In this document: positions 33,708-44,104 of the stretch, in pieces
Layout of the letters: each line of letters starts with the position of its first letter
Position numbering within the stretch: position 1 is the stretch's first letter
DNA from: Glaciozyma antarctica PI12
Taxonomy: Eukaryota; Basidiomycota; Microbotryomycetes; Kriegeriales; Camptobasidiaceae
NCBI GenBank assembly: GCA_002917775.1
Contig: KZ627149.1
Location: forward strand, 289,689 to 353,688
Direction: 5' to 3'
Length of the DNA stretch: 64,000 bases
Translations under genes and position numbers: made by a program
Notes under the pieces: model-generated
Database searches by the model: none
Told to the model about the DNA's origin: nothing
What the model saw: only the letters and a program-made list of their open reading frames with translations

Positions 33708-34840
33708 TCATAAAACCTACGTTAGCTCCTGCGTCCCACAGTTCCCACTCGGCAAGTCGACGCACCTTGAATCCCTTCGACGCGCGACGTCCACGAGCCT
33801 TCTCGAACTTCCGTCCCTTGGAGATAACGTAGGGCTTCTTGTTCTTGTGGGGACCCATGCCTGCGTGAGCAACACCATCAGCAACCGTACGGCGTGCGAA
33901 AAGCAGGGAGACGGCGTACCGAAGTGGCGAACCGACTCGCGAGCGTTCTTGGCACCGCGGAGGAGGAGGGTTCCGGATCCAGTGGGCTTGCGGAGGGCAA
34001 GCTGGTCAAGAGTGAGGCACTCTCCACCGGCAGCCTCAATGCGGGCGCGTGCCGTCTTGGTGAAGCGGAGGGCGGCGATCGAGAGCTTGGGGACCTCGAG
34101 GAGACGGATGTCGTCGGTGATGGTGGCGACGGCGACAATGATGTGGGTGGCGGAGAACTCCTTGTCGGACTTGGAGACCTGGCGGGCGACACGGGAGAGG
34201 GAGAGGGGAGGGCGGTTGACGCGCGACATATACAGGCGGCGGAGGATGACCTTGTTGAACTTGGAGTCGGTTCGGCGGGCGAGGAAGCGGTAAAGCTGTC
34301 GTGGTTGCACAGGTTAGTTCCGCCCTGTCCAGAGTTCTGCCAGGACAAACGCACCTTGACCAAGAGCGCGAGGTAAGGATCCTCCGACTTGGGCGCCGTT
34401 CGGTTTCCCTTCTTGACGTGGTGGTGCTTGATGTCGATTCCCTGAAGAGCAGAACGAGGATGCAAGTCAGCTATAGTCCCTCGTCGTAGGCGTATGTGCT
34501 CCAGTCGTTTGGGCAGGAGTTGGGAAGGGAGGAGAGGTCGTGTCGAGTCGTGAGGGAAGTGGTCGTCGAGTCGTGTCGATGTCGTCCTCCAGCACCTCCA
34601 CCGCCTGCCCCAGTCCCCAGATTTGGCCAGCCATCCCTCCAGCAACCAATGGCTCCATCCAGCTGTCTCCCCTCCTCCCCAGCTCCTCTCTTCCGTCTCC
34701 AGCATCAATGTCGAAATTCTCCTCTACAAATTTGAGGTCGTCCTGGGGTTCAAGTTGGACCGTTCGAAGGGCGCTTTGGGCGAGGTCGCGGGGAGGATTG
34801 GACTGGAGCACACAGCAGAGCAGGGAGGAGCACGCACCAT
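33708..34840 (-). CDS. RPL18: 60S ribosomal protein eL18
   Basis: Structural protein of the large ribosomal subunit. Exon 1 is just the start codon: ATG at 34838-34840 is followed directly by the donor GTGCGT, and a 396-base intron (34442-34837) leads to [20 protein letters not shown]. Then [66 protein letters not shown] and [20 protein letters not shown] follow in family order. The end, [11 protein letters not shown], is completed by a last exon of only 9 bases (33708-33716, GTTTTATGA) giving V-L-stop; without that splice the frame would read on through unrelated sequence. Length, about 187 residues, is normal, with one extra Leu compared with the usual GFKV end. Divergent from the SR protein gene, 174 bases apart. 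Confidence 0.95.
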
Positions 34841-35014
34841 TTTGACGTCGAGAGAAGTTCACGAGGGAGAGTCAGGTCTGTGCTCGGTGCGTTCCCTCCT
34901 GGGTTCGAAACTTGGGAGGAAACTTCATCTCAAAAACTTTGATCACGTCGATCGGCTTCGACTTTAACTTCTTCCTACTCGAGGAGCTCTCCCCCCGCCC
35001 AAAACACCGCCAGA

Positions 35015-36198
35015 ATGCACGCCGACGAAGCACCCGAAGAGCAGCCTCAGCAGGCCACCTCCGCCGAGGAGCCCTCTCTCGTCGCACCCGAAGTCACCGA
35101 CGCCGCTCCCCAGGAGGACAGGATGGACTACCAGGAGGAAGCAGCCCCCGTTGCTCGCGAAGGAAGCAGGGAGAGGGAGCGTAGCAGGAGCGCCAGGGCC
35201 AGCCCCCCGCCCCCGAGGAGGGAGTACGCGCCCTCACCCTCAGGACCGCCCGCCCGTACTGACGCCTCTTGCAGCACTGGATTCACCGAACGCCAGTCTG
35301 GAGGACATCAGCCTCCCGTGAGTTCCTCCCTCCCCCTTCAGCCTGTCCAAGCTGACGTCGTTCGCCGCAGACGCCTACTCCTTCCAACGTTCTCGGAGTC
35401 TTTGGTCTCAGCATCCGCACGCGCGAGAGGGATCTCGAGGAGGAGTTTGGCCGCCACGGGCGTGTCGAGAAGGTCGTGATCGTTTACGACCAGCGTGTAC
35501 GTTCCAGCACCTCCTCTCCTCTTCTCCAGCTGGCTGATTGAGCTTTTGCACCAGTCTGAGCGCTCTCGAGGCTTCGGCTTCGTCACCATGCGCGACGTCG
35601 TAGACGCGCAAGCCTGCATTGACGCTCTCAGCGGAATGGTTCGTCCTTTCCCCCATCATCTCTCCCTGCTCCATGCCAACCCCTCTCTTCGCAGGACCTT
35701 CACGGCCGCCGCCTCCGCGTCGACTTCTCCGCCACCGTCAGGCCTCACAACCCCACTCCTGGAGAATACCGCGGAGTCAAGCGCGACGACGAGTACCCCG
35801 CTCGCGGAGGTGGAGGTGCGCCTGCCTACGGCGATCGCTGGGCCGCTCCCTCCCGCCGCGACGACCGCTACGCTGGAGGTCGCGATGACCGCTACGGCGG
35901 AGGACGCGACGACCGCTACGGTGGAGGACGCGACGATCGTTACGGTGGAGGACGCGACGATCGTTACGGCGGAGGATACCAGCGCTCCGAGTACCGCGGA
36001 CCCGGGAGGGAGAGCTACGGTGGGAGGGACGGAGGAAGGGACGGAGGAAGGGACGGAGGAAGGGAGAGGGAGAGGAGCAGGAGTCCCCCGAGGAGGCGCA
36101 GGAGCCACTCGAGGAGCGTCAGCCCGAAGAGGAGGGATAGCCCTGGGGAGGACCGCGGGGCCGAGAGGTCGGTCCCACCGCCTAGGGAAGGATGGTGA
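35015..36198 (+). CDS. SR-like RNA-binding protein (Tra2-type RRM)
   Basis: Probable splicing or mRNP factor of the nucleus. Acidic N-terminus (MHADEAPEEQPQQATSAEEP), a short RS segment (SRERERSRSARASPPP), then one RRM: NVLGVFGLSIRTRERDLEEE with RNP2 (LGVFGL), FGRHGRVEKVVIVYDQ and RNP1 RGFGFVTM, ending LHGRRLRVDFSATVRPH. The C-terminal region is Arg/Gly/Asp/Tyr-rich with five 8-residue units of the RDDRYGGG type, then GGRD repeats and an RS-rich end (RERERSRSPPRRRRSHSRS), TGA at 36196-36198. The RRM order and flanking RS domains match transformer-2-like proteins. Introns at about 35227-35274, 35320-35371, 35498-35553 and 35640-35693. Confidence 0.88.
35857..35976 (+). repeat. Five tandem 24-bp units (RDDRYGGG)
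   Basis: Five consecutive 24-base units beginning CGCGAYGAYCGYTACG, at 35857, 35881, 35905, 35929 and 35953. They encode an Arg-Asp-Asp-Arg-Tyr-(Ala/Gly)-Gly-Gly repeat in frame. Differences are mostly silent, which points to selection on the peptide or recent unit exchange. Confidence 0.95.
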
Positions 36199-36905
36199 GC
36201 TACGGTGCGCCTGGCTTCAACACCCTCCCCCCCTGCCTCCGCTGTCGTTCTCTCGCAGTGGAAGCTCTCGAGCACGATTACTCATGCGGCCTCCCCTTCC
36301 CTCCCCTCTCCCTTCCCCCAGATCGCGCCTTCTCCCCCCTCAATACGTACAATAAGAAACGTTCTTCGCTGCCGTCAACTTGTCGCTTTCTTTGTCAAGA
36401 ACTCCCCAAGACGCGAAGACGACTTCCCATATTCCTACCCCCTGTCGTATCTTCTTTCTCTTCCCCTCCCTCCCCCTCCCCCCTTCTTTTCGATCTAGGC
36501 CTCCTCAATATCAAAGTAGCGCAGCGTCGCACCCCATCCAAGATCGGTTCGTGTACACGCCCCAAGATTCAAGACGATGAGACGCGCGCAAGGTCTCTCA
36601 ACCTCTCAAGTTCGCAAGCTCGCAAGTCTCAAGGCTTCGAAGCGGGGTCGGTCGTTCTGGTGCAAGCTCGTCTGGCGGTCAAGCTTTTGCGAACGATCAA
36701 GCTCTGCGAACACGCGAGGACCGCGAACAGACGAGGAGCAGCTCGCAATCTTCTCTCCAAGCTCCCGTACCGATTCGGCGCAAGAACTTCGCGACAAGGC
36801 CGCTGTAGTCCAAAATCGTGTGTGTGCTATACTTGGTGCACACGGGGAGGGGGATACTGCTAACGAGACCTAAAACCATGCAACAAGAGACCTTTCGAAC
36901 CAACC
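36199..36905. other. Convergent intergenic region, pyrimidine-rich
   Basis: About 705 bases between two convergent genes. The stretch 36290-36500 is a strongly CT-rich + strand tract. No gene or structured RNA is recognised. Confidence 0.5.
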
Positions 36906-39394
36906 TCAACCCTGCTCCCCGCGCTCGTATTCCATCCCCGTGAGGATCGCGACAATCTTCGCCAACCTCTTCACCTCCGCTTCGAGCGCCTCGTTCCTCT
37001 CCTCCTGCTCTCTCTCCTGCCTCCCCTCCTGTTCCTCCTGCTCCCACCCCTTCTCCCTCCTCCCGTCCTCCCATCCTCGCCCAACCACCAACGGCATCGA
37101 GTCTCCCGTCCTCCTCAACGGAAGTAACGACGCCCGAGTCCTTCCTACGGGAGAAAGGACGGGAATGATGCAAGTCGCTTCGAGGTCGTCGAAATTGGAT
37201 GGAGAGGGGATGAGGTCGTCGGAGGGAGAGGGGAGGAAGGAGGGAGAGGGGATGGAGGAGGGGGAGGGGATGGAGGAGGGAGAGGGGTAGTTGATGTAGG
37301 AGGGAGAGGTGGCGCGGAGAGTGTGGGAGGAAGGGGTGCGAGGGGAGGTTTGAGTCGAGGTGATGTGGTACTGCGGGGTGAGGGAGACTTGAGTCGCGGC
37401 GTCTTTGAGGACTCGAGAGGGCGGGTTCAAGGGTGGCGCTGGCGAGAGATCGTCCGTCGAGTTCTCGGCGACGAGCGAGACGTTCCCTCCTCCCACGACC
37501 GAGACCTCCCTCCCGCTCCCCACAAAGAACGGGTTCTCCTCCTTCCCAGCCCACTCGAGGCCGAGCCCATCGCCTCCAGACGAGCTAAGAGACATCGACC
37601 TATCCCTCGGCAGCGGCGACAACGAAGGCGAAGGGAGTGACTGGGACCTCTCATGCGCCGGAGCGAGGTGTAGCGTCTGAAGGCCCGGTACGCGTGGAAG
37701 TGGGGCGTAAGCGCGAGAAGGGGAGGGGCGGAGGGTGTGAGGATCTCGAGAGCTGCGACGGGCGTGCGAAGGGCTGGCGGGGGCGAGGTATTGGAGGGAG
37801 CGGGTTGAGGAGCTGCTCGTCCCTTCTTCCAAGCGGGATTGGCGAGAGGGGGAGAATGGGTCACCGAAGGTGTTGAGACGGAGGGCGAGAGGGCGGGAAG
37901 GGGGGTTCGGGGGGGATCTCGCTGTCGAGGACGGGCGAGAGGACGCCAAGGGGGGCGAGCTGGCTTGATTGGCCTCGTGGGGTCTGCGGATCGTCTTCGT
38001 ACTCCTCATCGACCTCTTCGCTCGTCCATCTCGAATGCGAGGGAGGAGCCCAGGGAAAGCCGTCGCCCTGCTCCGAGTCGTCCTCGAGCGTCGTGTCGCC
38101 AAAGGGGGAGAGGTTCGAATGACTTGATCCGGGTGTGAAGATTCCACCTTGATACGAGGAGCCGTACGAGATGGAGCGGTGGACTTGACGTCGCTCGTTG
38201 AAGGACGTTCGGGTCGAGGAGACGGTTCGGGGGCGGGATTGGAGGTCGTCGTCTGATGGGGCGTGCGAAGGTTGACGGGCAGGTGCGCTGGCGGGGATCG
38301 AGGGGCGGGAGAGGGGAGTTGAGCGTTCAGTACGACAGGTCGTGTCGTTGACTGGTGGGGCGCAAGGGACGAGGTGGGCAGGTCTTGGAGGAGGCGGAGG
38401 GAAGTCGGCCAGCTGATTTGATGAGGACGGATGAGGCGGAGGCGACAAGATAGCTAAGCGCTGTGGGGCTTTTCTACGTAGTCGGAGAGATTGGTGGGGG
38501 TCGGAGGAGGATTGTGCGCTGGAGGCCTCGACTTGCGAGTCCGAAGAGGCTTCGCTGCGACGCTCGCGATTCACGAGCTGGTAAGGAGGGGCGGAGGTCG
38601 GCGCTCGGCTCTGTCGAGAGGAAGAGGATGCCAATTCGATCGAAGAGGTGGAAGGTATTGGAGGCGGAGGGCGGTGATCTCGCAGGGGCTGTTCGGAAGG
38701 TCCGGCGGAGGAAGGAGGTCGAATGCGAAGCGAATGAGGACTCCACGAACTGCTGGCGGCGTGATAGGAGGTGCTAGCGACTGGTGATATGCTGACTCCC
38801 GAGTCTGCTGGGCGTGCGATCGATGGGTTGGGAGATACGAGGGACGCGAGGGACGAGAGGGAGAGAGGAGGTGGCCGTTTGCGTCCCTTGCCTCCGAAAA
38901 GGCTAGAAAAGCCGAGCGCCCAAGGTCCCTTTCGCTGTCTCCCGCTTCCCCCATTTCCCAACTCAGGCGAGGTCGGCATCGGAGGCTCCTCCCGTGCGAA
39001 CGCGTCGTGAAGGCTAGGAGCTGAGGCGGAGGCGGATCGCGTTCGGAGAGCTCCGAAGGATCGCTTTCGCGGTGCCGGTAGAGGAGAAGTTTCGGAGAAG
39101 CTGAAGGTGGCGACCGTGTCGTAGACTGGAGGCGGGAGTCGATCTGCGCAAGGAGGACGGACGTCAGCTCAGTCCCACGGAACGACAGCTCAAGGGCGTC
39201 TCGAGGCTGCTCGATAAGAAGCAGTAGTCCTATGGAAGCTGTTCCTCACCTCGCTGTGTGCCCGTCTCGCCTAGAACTTCGAGGCTGTCTCCTCGACGTC
39301 GCCAGTCGTTGTTGACGTCGGCGCGTGAGGTGTGAGTGAACAAGGAGTGCGGCCTCCAAGGAGAGAGCTGCTCCTGCTCCTGCTGCTCCGCCAT
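36906..39394 (-). CDS. Ser/Pro-rich protein of unknown function, apparent frame break
   Basis: I do not recognise this protein. The start at 39392-39394 gives MAEQQEQEQLSPWRPHSLFT; after an intron a long disordered region follows (Ser, Pro, Arg), with SPFGDTTLEDDSEQGDGFPW and an acidic patch. The frame from 38979 ends at 37861, while a second frame in the same style covers 38147-36906 and includes SIPSPS repeats and a C-terminal coiled coil (RNEALEAEVKRLAKIVAILT). The two frames overlap by about 285 bases, so one continuous protein needs a one-base shift. A run of seven G on the + strand (37909-37915) is the likeliest place: with six, the frame continues naturally as PLALRLNTFGDPF. Probably an assembly error in a homopolymer; an unseen short intron is the alternative. 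Total length about 800 residues. Confidence 0.55.
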
Positions 39395-39580
39395 CTTCTT
39401 GGCTGTTGCGATCCGCCTGCCGATTCGAGGAGGACGAGGGAGTCTGAGATCTGAGGTGAGGAGGGCGATAGGCCACGTATTAAATATCTTTTAAGTACTT
39501 ACCGGCTAGTCCAAAGAATCAATTCGAATATTTTGGCCCCGAGAGTGGCCTTGACTTTTTCTGCGCTGAGTAGGTTGAAT

Positions 39581-39616
39581 CCCCCCCCCAACACTCCTCC
39601 TACTCCCTCCCCCCCC
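39581..39616 (+). repeat. Poly-C tracts just upstream of EF1-gamma
   Basis: Nine C at 39581-39589 and another eight-C run near 39609-39616, 28-63 bases before the start codon, in a CT-rich leader. Confidence 0.85.
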
Positions 39617-39643
39617 AACCTCCCCTTACAGACCTCCGCTATC

Positions 39644-41671
39644 ATGTCTGCCTTCGCCAAGCTCTACATGGTAAGCACTCGTTGAGCGCAAGAGCGAGGA
39701 GACCGGCGGAAGAAGTTCTACCAGGATCCAACGGTCTCGCTCTGGGGGAGGAGTAAGGTCACTGTGGAGGAGCGCCGCAGTGAAGGGCGGACCGGTAGCG
39801 AACTTGCGGAGGAATTCTGGCTGTCTGGGGACCGGGGAACGTCGTTGAACGACCGCATCGTCACCCACGTCCAAGATTTGAGCTGACCCTTGCCCTTCGC
39901 TTCCACAGTACGAGAAGAACCCTCGCGCGCGCGTCGTGCAGGTCGTTGCCGCCTACGAGGAGCTCGTTCTTGAGCTCGTCCCCACCAACCCCTTCGCTGA
40001 GGGAGGAGCTGGAGCCGAGTACCTCGCCAAGTTCCCTCTCGGACTTGTGAGTCAAGTTCCTGCGATACTGTGGAGGACAAGGAGCTGAGGAAGCGTGGCG
40101 TGCAGGTCCCCGCCCTCGAGAAGGACTCGTTCAAGCTCACCGAGTCGGTCGCCATCGCCACCGTGAGTTCTTCTTGGAGCGAGATAACGGGAACGTGCCG
40201 CTGATTTGACTTTTCTGCAGTACCGTGCGTCTAGTTGACGCGAGCTGTATTCGGCGCGAATCCAACTAACACTGCTGCTTCGCAGTTGCCACCCTCAACA
40301 ACAAGGCTGGCCTTGCCGGAGCCAACAAGGAGGATGCCGCCAGCATCCAGCAGTGGGCTCAGTGTGCGTTCCGCGACTCCTCCTCCCGTACCTCCTACCC
40401 ATCTTGCTTCTGTCTGCAGGGACCAACGCTCACTTCCTCCCCTCCATCGGAGCGTGGTTCGCCCCTCTCCTCGGCCGAGTTCCTTACAACAAGGTCGCCG
40501 TCGAGACCGCTAAGGCCAAGGTCGAGTCGCTCTCCGCGTACCTCGAGAAGACCCTCGCCGACAAGACGTTCCTCGTTGGAGACCGCATCTCGATCGCCGA
40601 CATCTACGTCGCCTCCTCCCTTACCCGTGGTTTCGAGTTCGTGCGTCTCCTTTCTTCCCTCTCCCTCCTTTCAACTAGCACTAACCACTCGCTCCCGCTC
40701 TCAGGTTCTCGACGCCGCCTACCGCACCGCCCACCCCAACCTCTTCCGTCACTTCAACACCGTCGTCCACCAGGCCCAGTTCCTCTCCGTCCTCGGCGGC
40801 GAGCCCACCCTCATCGAGAAGTCGATCGTCTACACTCCCCCCAAGAAGGAGCCCAAGGCTCCCGCCGCCTCCGCTGCCGCTAAGGCCCCCAAGGCTGCTA
40901 AGCCCAAGGACGACAAGGAGGATGAAGCCCCTTGTCGCTGCTGAGCCCCGCGCGAAGCACCCCGCTGAGCTCCTTGGAGCCGCCAAGAGCTTCCCCCTTG
41001 ACGAGTGGAAGCGCCAGTACTCCAACTTGGACACTCCCGTGCGTTCCTTTCTTCGAGTCGGAGAGAGCGAGAGCTGACGCTGATTTTCTTCTGTCTTTCG
41101 CGCGCTCAGGTCGCCATGAAGTGGCTCGAGGAGAACTACGATGCTCAGGACTACTCGCTCTGGAAGATCGTCTACAAGTACCCCGAGGAGCTCACCCACG
41201 GTTCGTCTCGCTTCTCGCCCCAGTCCAGTCGCGGCTGCTGACGAACTCGCTCGCACCCAGTCTTCATGTCCGCCAACCTCATCACTGGACTCCACACCCG
41301 TCTCGAGGCCTCCCGCAAGTACCTCTTCGGATCCGCTGCCGTCTACGGAGAGAAGGACAACTCCAAGATCGCTGGTGCTTACCTCATCCGTGGTTCCGGT
41401 GCGTCCCTTTCTCACTCCTCCTCTACATCACTGACGATTCTACGAACAAAACAGACCCCATGGCCATCTTCGACGTCGCACCCGATTTCGAGTCGTACGA
41501 CTTCACTCCCCTTGACTTCAAGGCCGACCGCGAGTTCATCGAGAGCTCCTGGTCTTGGGAGAACGAGTTCGAGGGACTGAGTGCGTCTTTCTCCTTCTTT
41601 TCGACCCGAGTGCCGTGCTGATGTCGCGTTCGCGTCGCGCAGAGTTCGCCGACGGAAAGGTCTTCAAGTGA
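39644..41671 (+). CDS. TEF4: Elongation factor 1-gamma (eEF1B gamma), apparent frame break
   Basis: Structural subunit of the guanine nucleotide exchange complex for eEF1A. A thioredoxin/GST-like N-terminal half reads MSAFAKLYMYEKNPRARVVQ, LTESVAIATYLATLNNKAGL, IGAWFAPLLGRVPYNK, FLVGDRISIADIYVASSLTR, followed by a Lys/Ala linker. The conserved C-terminal domain reads KHPAELLGAAKSFPLDEWKR, MKWLEENYDAQDYSLWKIVY, VFMSANLITGLHTRLEASRK and WSWENEFEGLKFADGKVFK. YLATLN requires a 4-nt exon (40221-40224). Between linker and C-domain the frame breaks: the N-half runs to a TGA at 40942-40944, while the C-domain frame (LVAAEPRAKHP) is one base off. One C too many in CCCC at 40928-40931 would explain it; an ATG at 40923 lies in frame with the C-domain. 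Intron 1 (39671-39908) is long. Confidence 0.9.
40221..40224 (+). other. TEF4: 4-nt micro-exon of EF1-gamma
   Basis: TACC, preceded by CTGATTTGACTTTTCTGCAG and followed by donor GTGCGT. The flanking introns both have a donor, a branch site (CTGAT/TTGAC upstream, AACTAAC downstream) and a CAG acceptor. The four bases supply Tyr and the first base of Leu between ACC and TTGCCACC, restoring AIATYLATLNN. Confidence 0.85.
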
Positions 41672-41829
41672 TCGGCTCGTTTTGGCTGCAATCACTCGTT
41701 CATCGTTCACCAGGGAATACCGCTGCGAGGCTCCAGATTCGTCCTTCTGCTCTCCCTGCTCGTTATCCTCTCGCTCTTTCCTCTTCGAACCCCTCGCTCC
41801 CGAACTCTTCATTGATCACCACGTCCTCC

Positions 41830-42690
41830 TCAAACCTCCTCCTTCACACCCCGTCTCCTCCTACTACACCCCACACACCCCACCCCCATCGCCCCCAACA
41901 ACAGCCCACACGCCGCGAGCACGCACCACACACCAAATCTATACCTCCCCTCCGCCATCGGCTGACTCTGGACGTGGAACTTGATGATGGTGAAGATGGT
42001 GAGATCGAGGATGAGGAGGGTGAGGGTGAGGGTGCAGGTGAGGATGGTGAGGAGGAGCGTGCTGAGGGGGTGCGGGAGGAGGGAGAGGGTGGCGGTGAGG
42101 AATGTTAGGCCTGCGAGGGTGTTAGTCGGGGAAGTGGCGGGAGAGTTGGGAAGAGGGGGACGAGAGGGATGGAGGGAAAGGAAGGGGGGAGGAAGGGAAG
42201 GGGAGAAAGGAAGAAGGGAGGGAGGGAGGACGGACCGGCTGCGAAGGGGTGGAGGATCAGCGCTTTGGTGAGATGTAGGAAGGTAGAGGAGTAGGAGGAG
42301 TAGGTTTATAGGATGAGGGTGGCGGAATAGCCGATTGTGGGTGGGGAGCAGATGGTGCTGCGAGGATGTGAGTGCTGTGACTTGGGGAGGTGGGAGGGGC
42401 TTACGTGGTGAGGTTGGAGGTGCAGGAGCCGAGAGCGCCGAAAGAGATGCTGGTGCCGTTTGCAAAGGTTACCTGGGGATGGGGGTTGGGTGATGCTGGA
42501 ATTAGGGATTGGGAACGCACCTTGAGGAGCGAGATCTGAGTGGTCACTGGGGAGGAGAGGGAGGAGACGAGCAGGAGGATTCCGCTGACGAAGAGGAGGA
42601 ATGTGCCCTGTTTGCGATGAAGGCTGATTAGCCAGTCGCTCAGTACGATAGCATAGTGCTTACAAGGTGAGAGGATCCAATTCGTCCCAT
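41830..42690 (-). CDS. SUR7/PalI-type membrane protein, copy A (in-frame stop)
   Basis: Four-helix plasma-membrane protein of the SUR7/PalI (Rim9) family, whose known members act in eisosomes or in alkaline-pH sensing through the Rim/Pal pathway. Exons on the - strand: MGRIGSSHL, GTFLLFVSGILLLVSSLSSP, VTTQISLLK, VTFANGTSISFGALGSC, ICSPPTIGYSATLIL. A TAA at 42306-42308 then interrupts, although the same frame continues TYSSYSSTFLHLTKALILHP, collinear with copy B. A later exon encodes AGLTFLTATLSLLPHPLSTL and two more helices, FGVWCVLAACGLLLGAMGVG, and ends RRRRGVKEEV (stop 41830-41832). Either the gene is a recent pseudogene, the base is wrong, or splicing avoids the stop; no suitable donor is evident. 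Start ATG 42688-42690, chosen by matching copy B. Confidence 0.72.
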
Positions 42691-43210
42691 GACGAGGAGA
42701 TAGTTAGGGGTTCGTCGACAACTGAATGAGGGGAGCGACCGAGGGAGCGAGATGGCGAGGGAGCAGTCTGGTTGGTGCTCTTGAGAAATCCGCACGTCTT
42801 CTTGCGCTGAGAGATGAATTGCCTTAGAAGTCTTTCCAGACTCCCAGGGCGGTGGAGGGAGGAAGAAAGGAAGTGAGCGAACCGATCTCGTGGATTGCAC
42901 GGCCCTGTCGTTTCCGCCGGGACCTGTGCCGATCCTCCCATGGTTGCTGCCTCACGCTATATTCTTTACAGGCTTGATATCGAGCTAACACAGGGCAGAG
43001 AAAAGAGAGAGTGAAGCAGTGGCAAAGAGCGAAAGCAGCGCCGCCAGCCCGGACTTCCGGTTCCTCCTTTGTTCGCTCGCTTTTCGCCCGTCCTATTTCG
43101 CGCTCGAAGGACGTGGGCTTTATGACGAGAATGCGTTCAGGTCTTCACGAAAAAGGCGCTGCAAAATACATGAACTTGATTGCGAAGCTGTTTCGAAAAC
43201 GTCCCCTCCC
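42691..43210. other. Spacer between tandem SUR7/PalI copies
   Basis: About 520 bases, presumably promoter of copy A and 3' end of copy B. No conserved element noticed. Confidence 0.4.
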
Positions 43211-44104
43211 TCAATAGTGATGCTTGCGACTGCGTCTGTCCGAGAGGCAACTGAAGCCTGCAGCTCTACATGAGTGATGGCTCCGACGAAGGAGCACTGG
43301 GAACCTACACGTAAAAATCGCTCCCAGAAAGAGGCAAACGAACGCTCCGCACACGCACCAGATCCCCGGACCATACCCTGCCGTCGCGTTCGTCTCCTTC
43401 ACGACGTGATTCTTGACGATATCAAAGATAACGAAGTCGAGTACCAGGAGGACGAGGACGAGGAGCCAGGCGAGGATCGAAAAGAAGACGGCGACGAAGA
43501 AGCCGAAGCGATTGGAAAGGGCGGCGATGAGGAATGCGAGGAAGGCGACGCCTGCAGGAAATCATCAGCTTCGTTCTTCTTGAAGACCGCGCATGGATGT
43601 ACCTGTAGTTACTGGGTGAAGGACGAGTCCTTTCGTGAGGTTCGCCAGCGAGGTGGAGGCGTAGCTCGAGTCAGACGTCGTTGCTGCCACGATTCCAGCG
43701 ACATCGTACCCAAGAGCCGCGGGAGAGCACACGTCTCTGCGAGATAATCATCCCAGTCAGCTCCTCCGACCTCCCTGGTCTCCCTCTCCTTCCCTCAGCA
43801 CCGCACTCACCCTCCAGACCCAGCAACATCCACGACGCAGTACCCCAGAGCTCCCAACGAAACGCTACTCGAGTTCGCAAGCGAAACCTGCGTCTCTCAG
43901 TCAGGGAGATCCTTCAGAATCCGAGAGAGAAAGCTCACCTTGAGAAGGGAGAGTTGGGAAGTCACGGGGGAGGTTATGGTGGAGACGAGGAGGAGGACGA
44001 AGGACGCGAAGAGGAGGAAGGTTCCCTGAGAAGATTGTTAGCTTCGCTCTTTTGCAGGACGCCCGGGGGGGACGCACGAAGTGGTGAAAGCCAAAGCACC
44101 CCAT
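43211..44104 (-). CDS. SUR7/PalI-type membrane protein, copy B
   Basis: Paralogue of the neighbouring copy, same strand and same exon plan. Start ATG 44102-44104: MGCFGFHHF, then GTFLLFASFVLLLVSTITSP, VTSQLSLLK, VSLANSSSVSFGALGYCVV, DVAGSGGDVCSPAALGYDVA, ATTSDSSYASTSLANLTKG, then GVAFLAFLIAALSNRFGFFV, LVLVLLVLDFVIFDIVKNHV and PGIWCVCGAFVCLFLGAIFT. The first helix, a Cys-containing extracellular loop, and three C-terminal helices are as expected for SUR7/PalI. This copy has no internal stop. The tail after the last helix is short and basic (CRFPVLLRRSHHSCRAAG), stop 43211-43213. The family's role in pH sensing or membrane domains is known; which of these applies here is inferred. Confidence 0.78.

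Noticed and set aside
39246-39476. Open frame beginning MAYRPPHLRSQ on the - strand
   Set aside because: The first codon is GTG (not ATG), and the frame overlaps the better supported start MAEQQEQEQ of the Ser/Pro-rich gene.
40932-41621. 229-residue open frame beginning MSLLSPARSTPLSS
   Set aside because: It runs in a wrong frame over EF1-gamma exons and introns and starts at a non-ATG codon.
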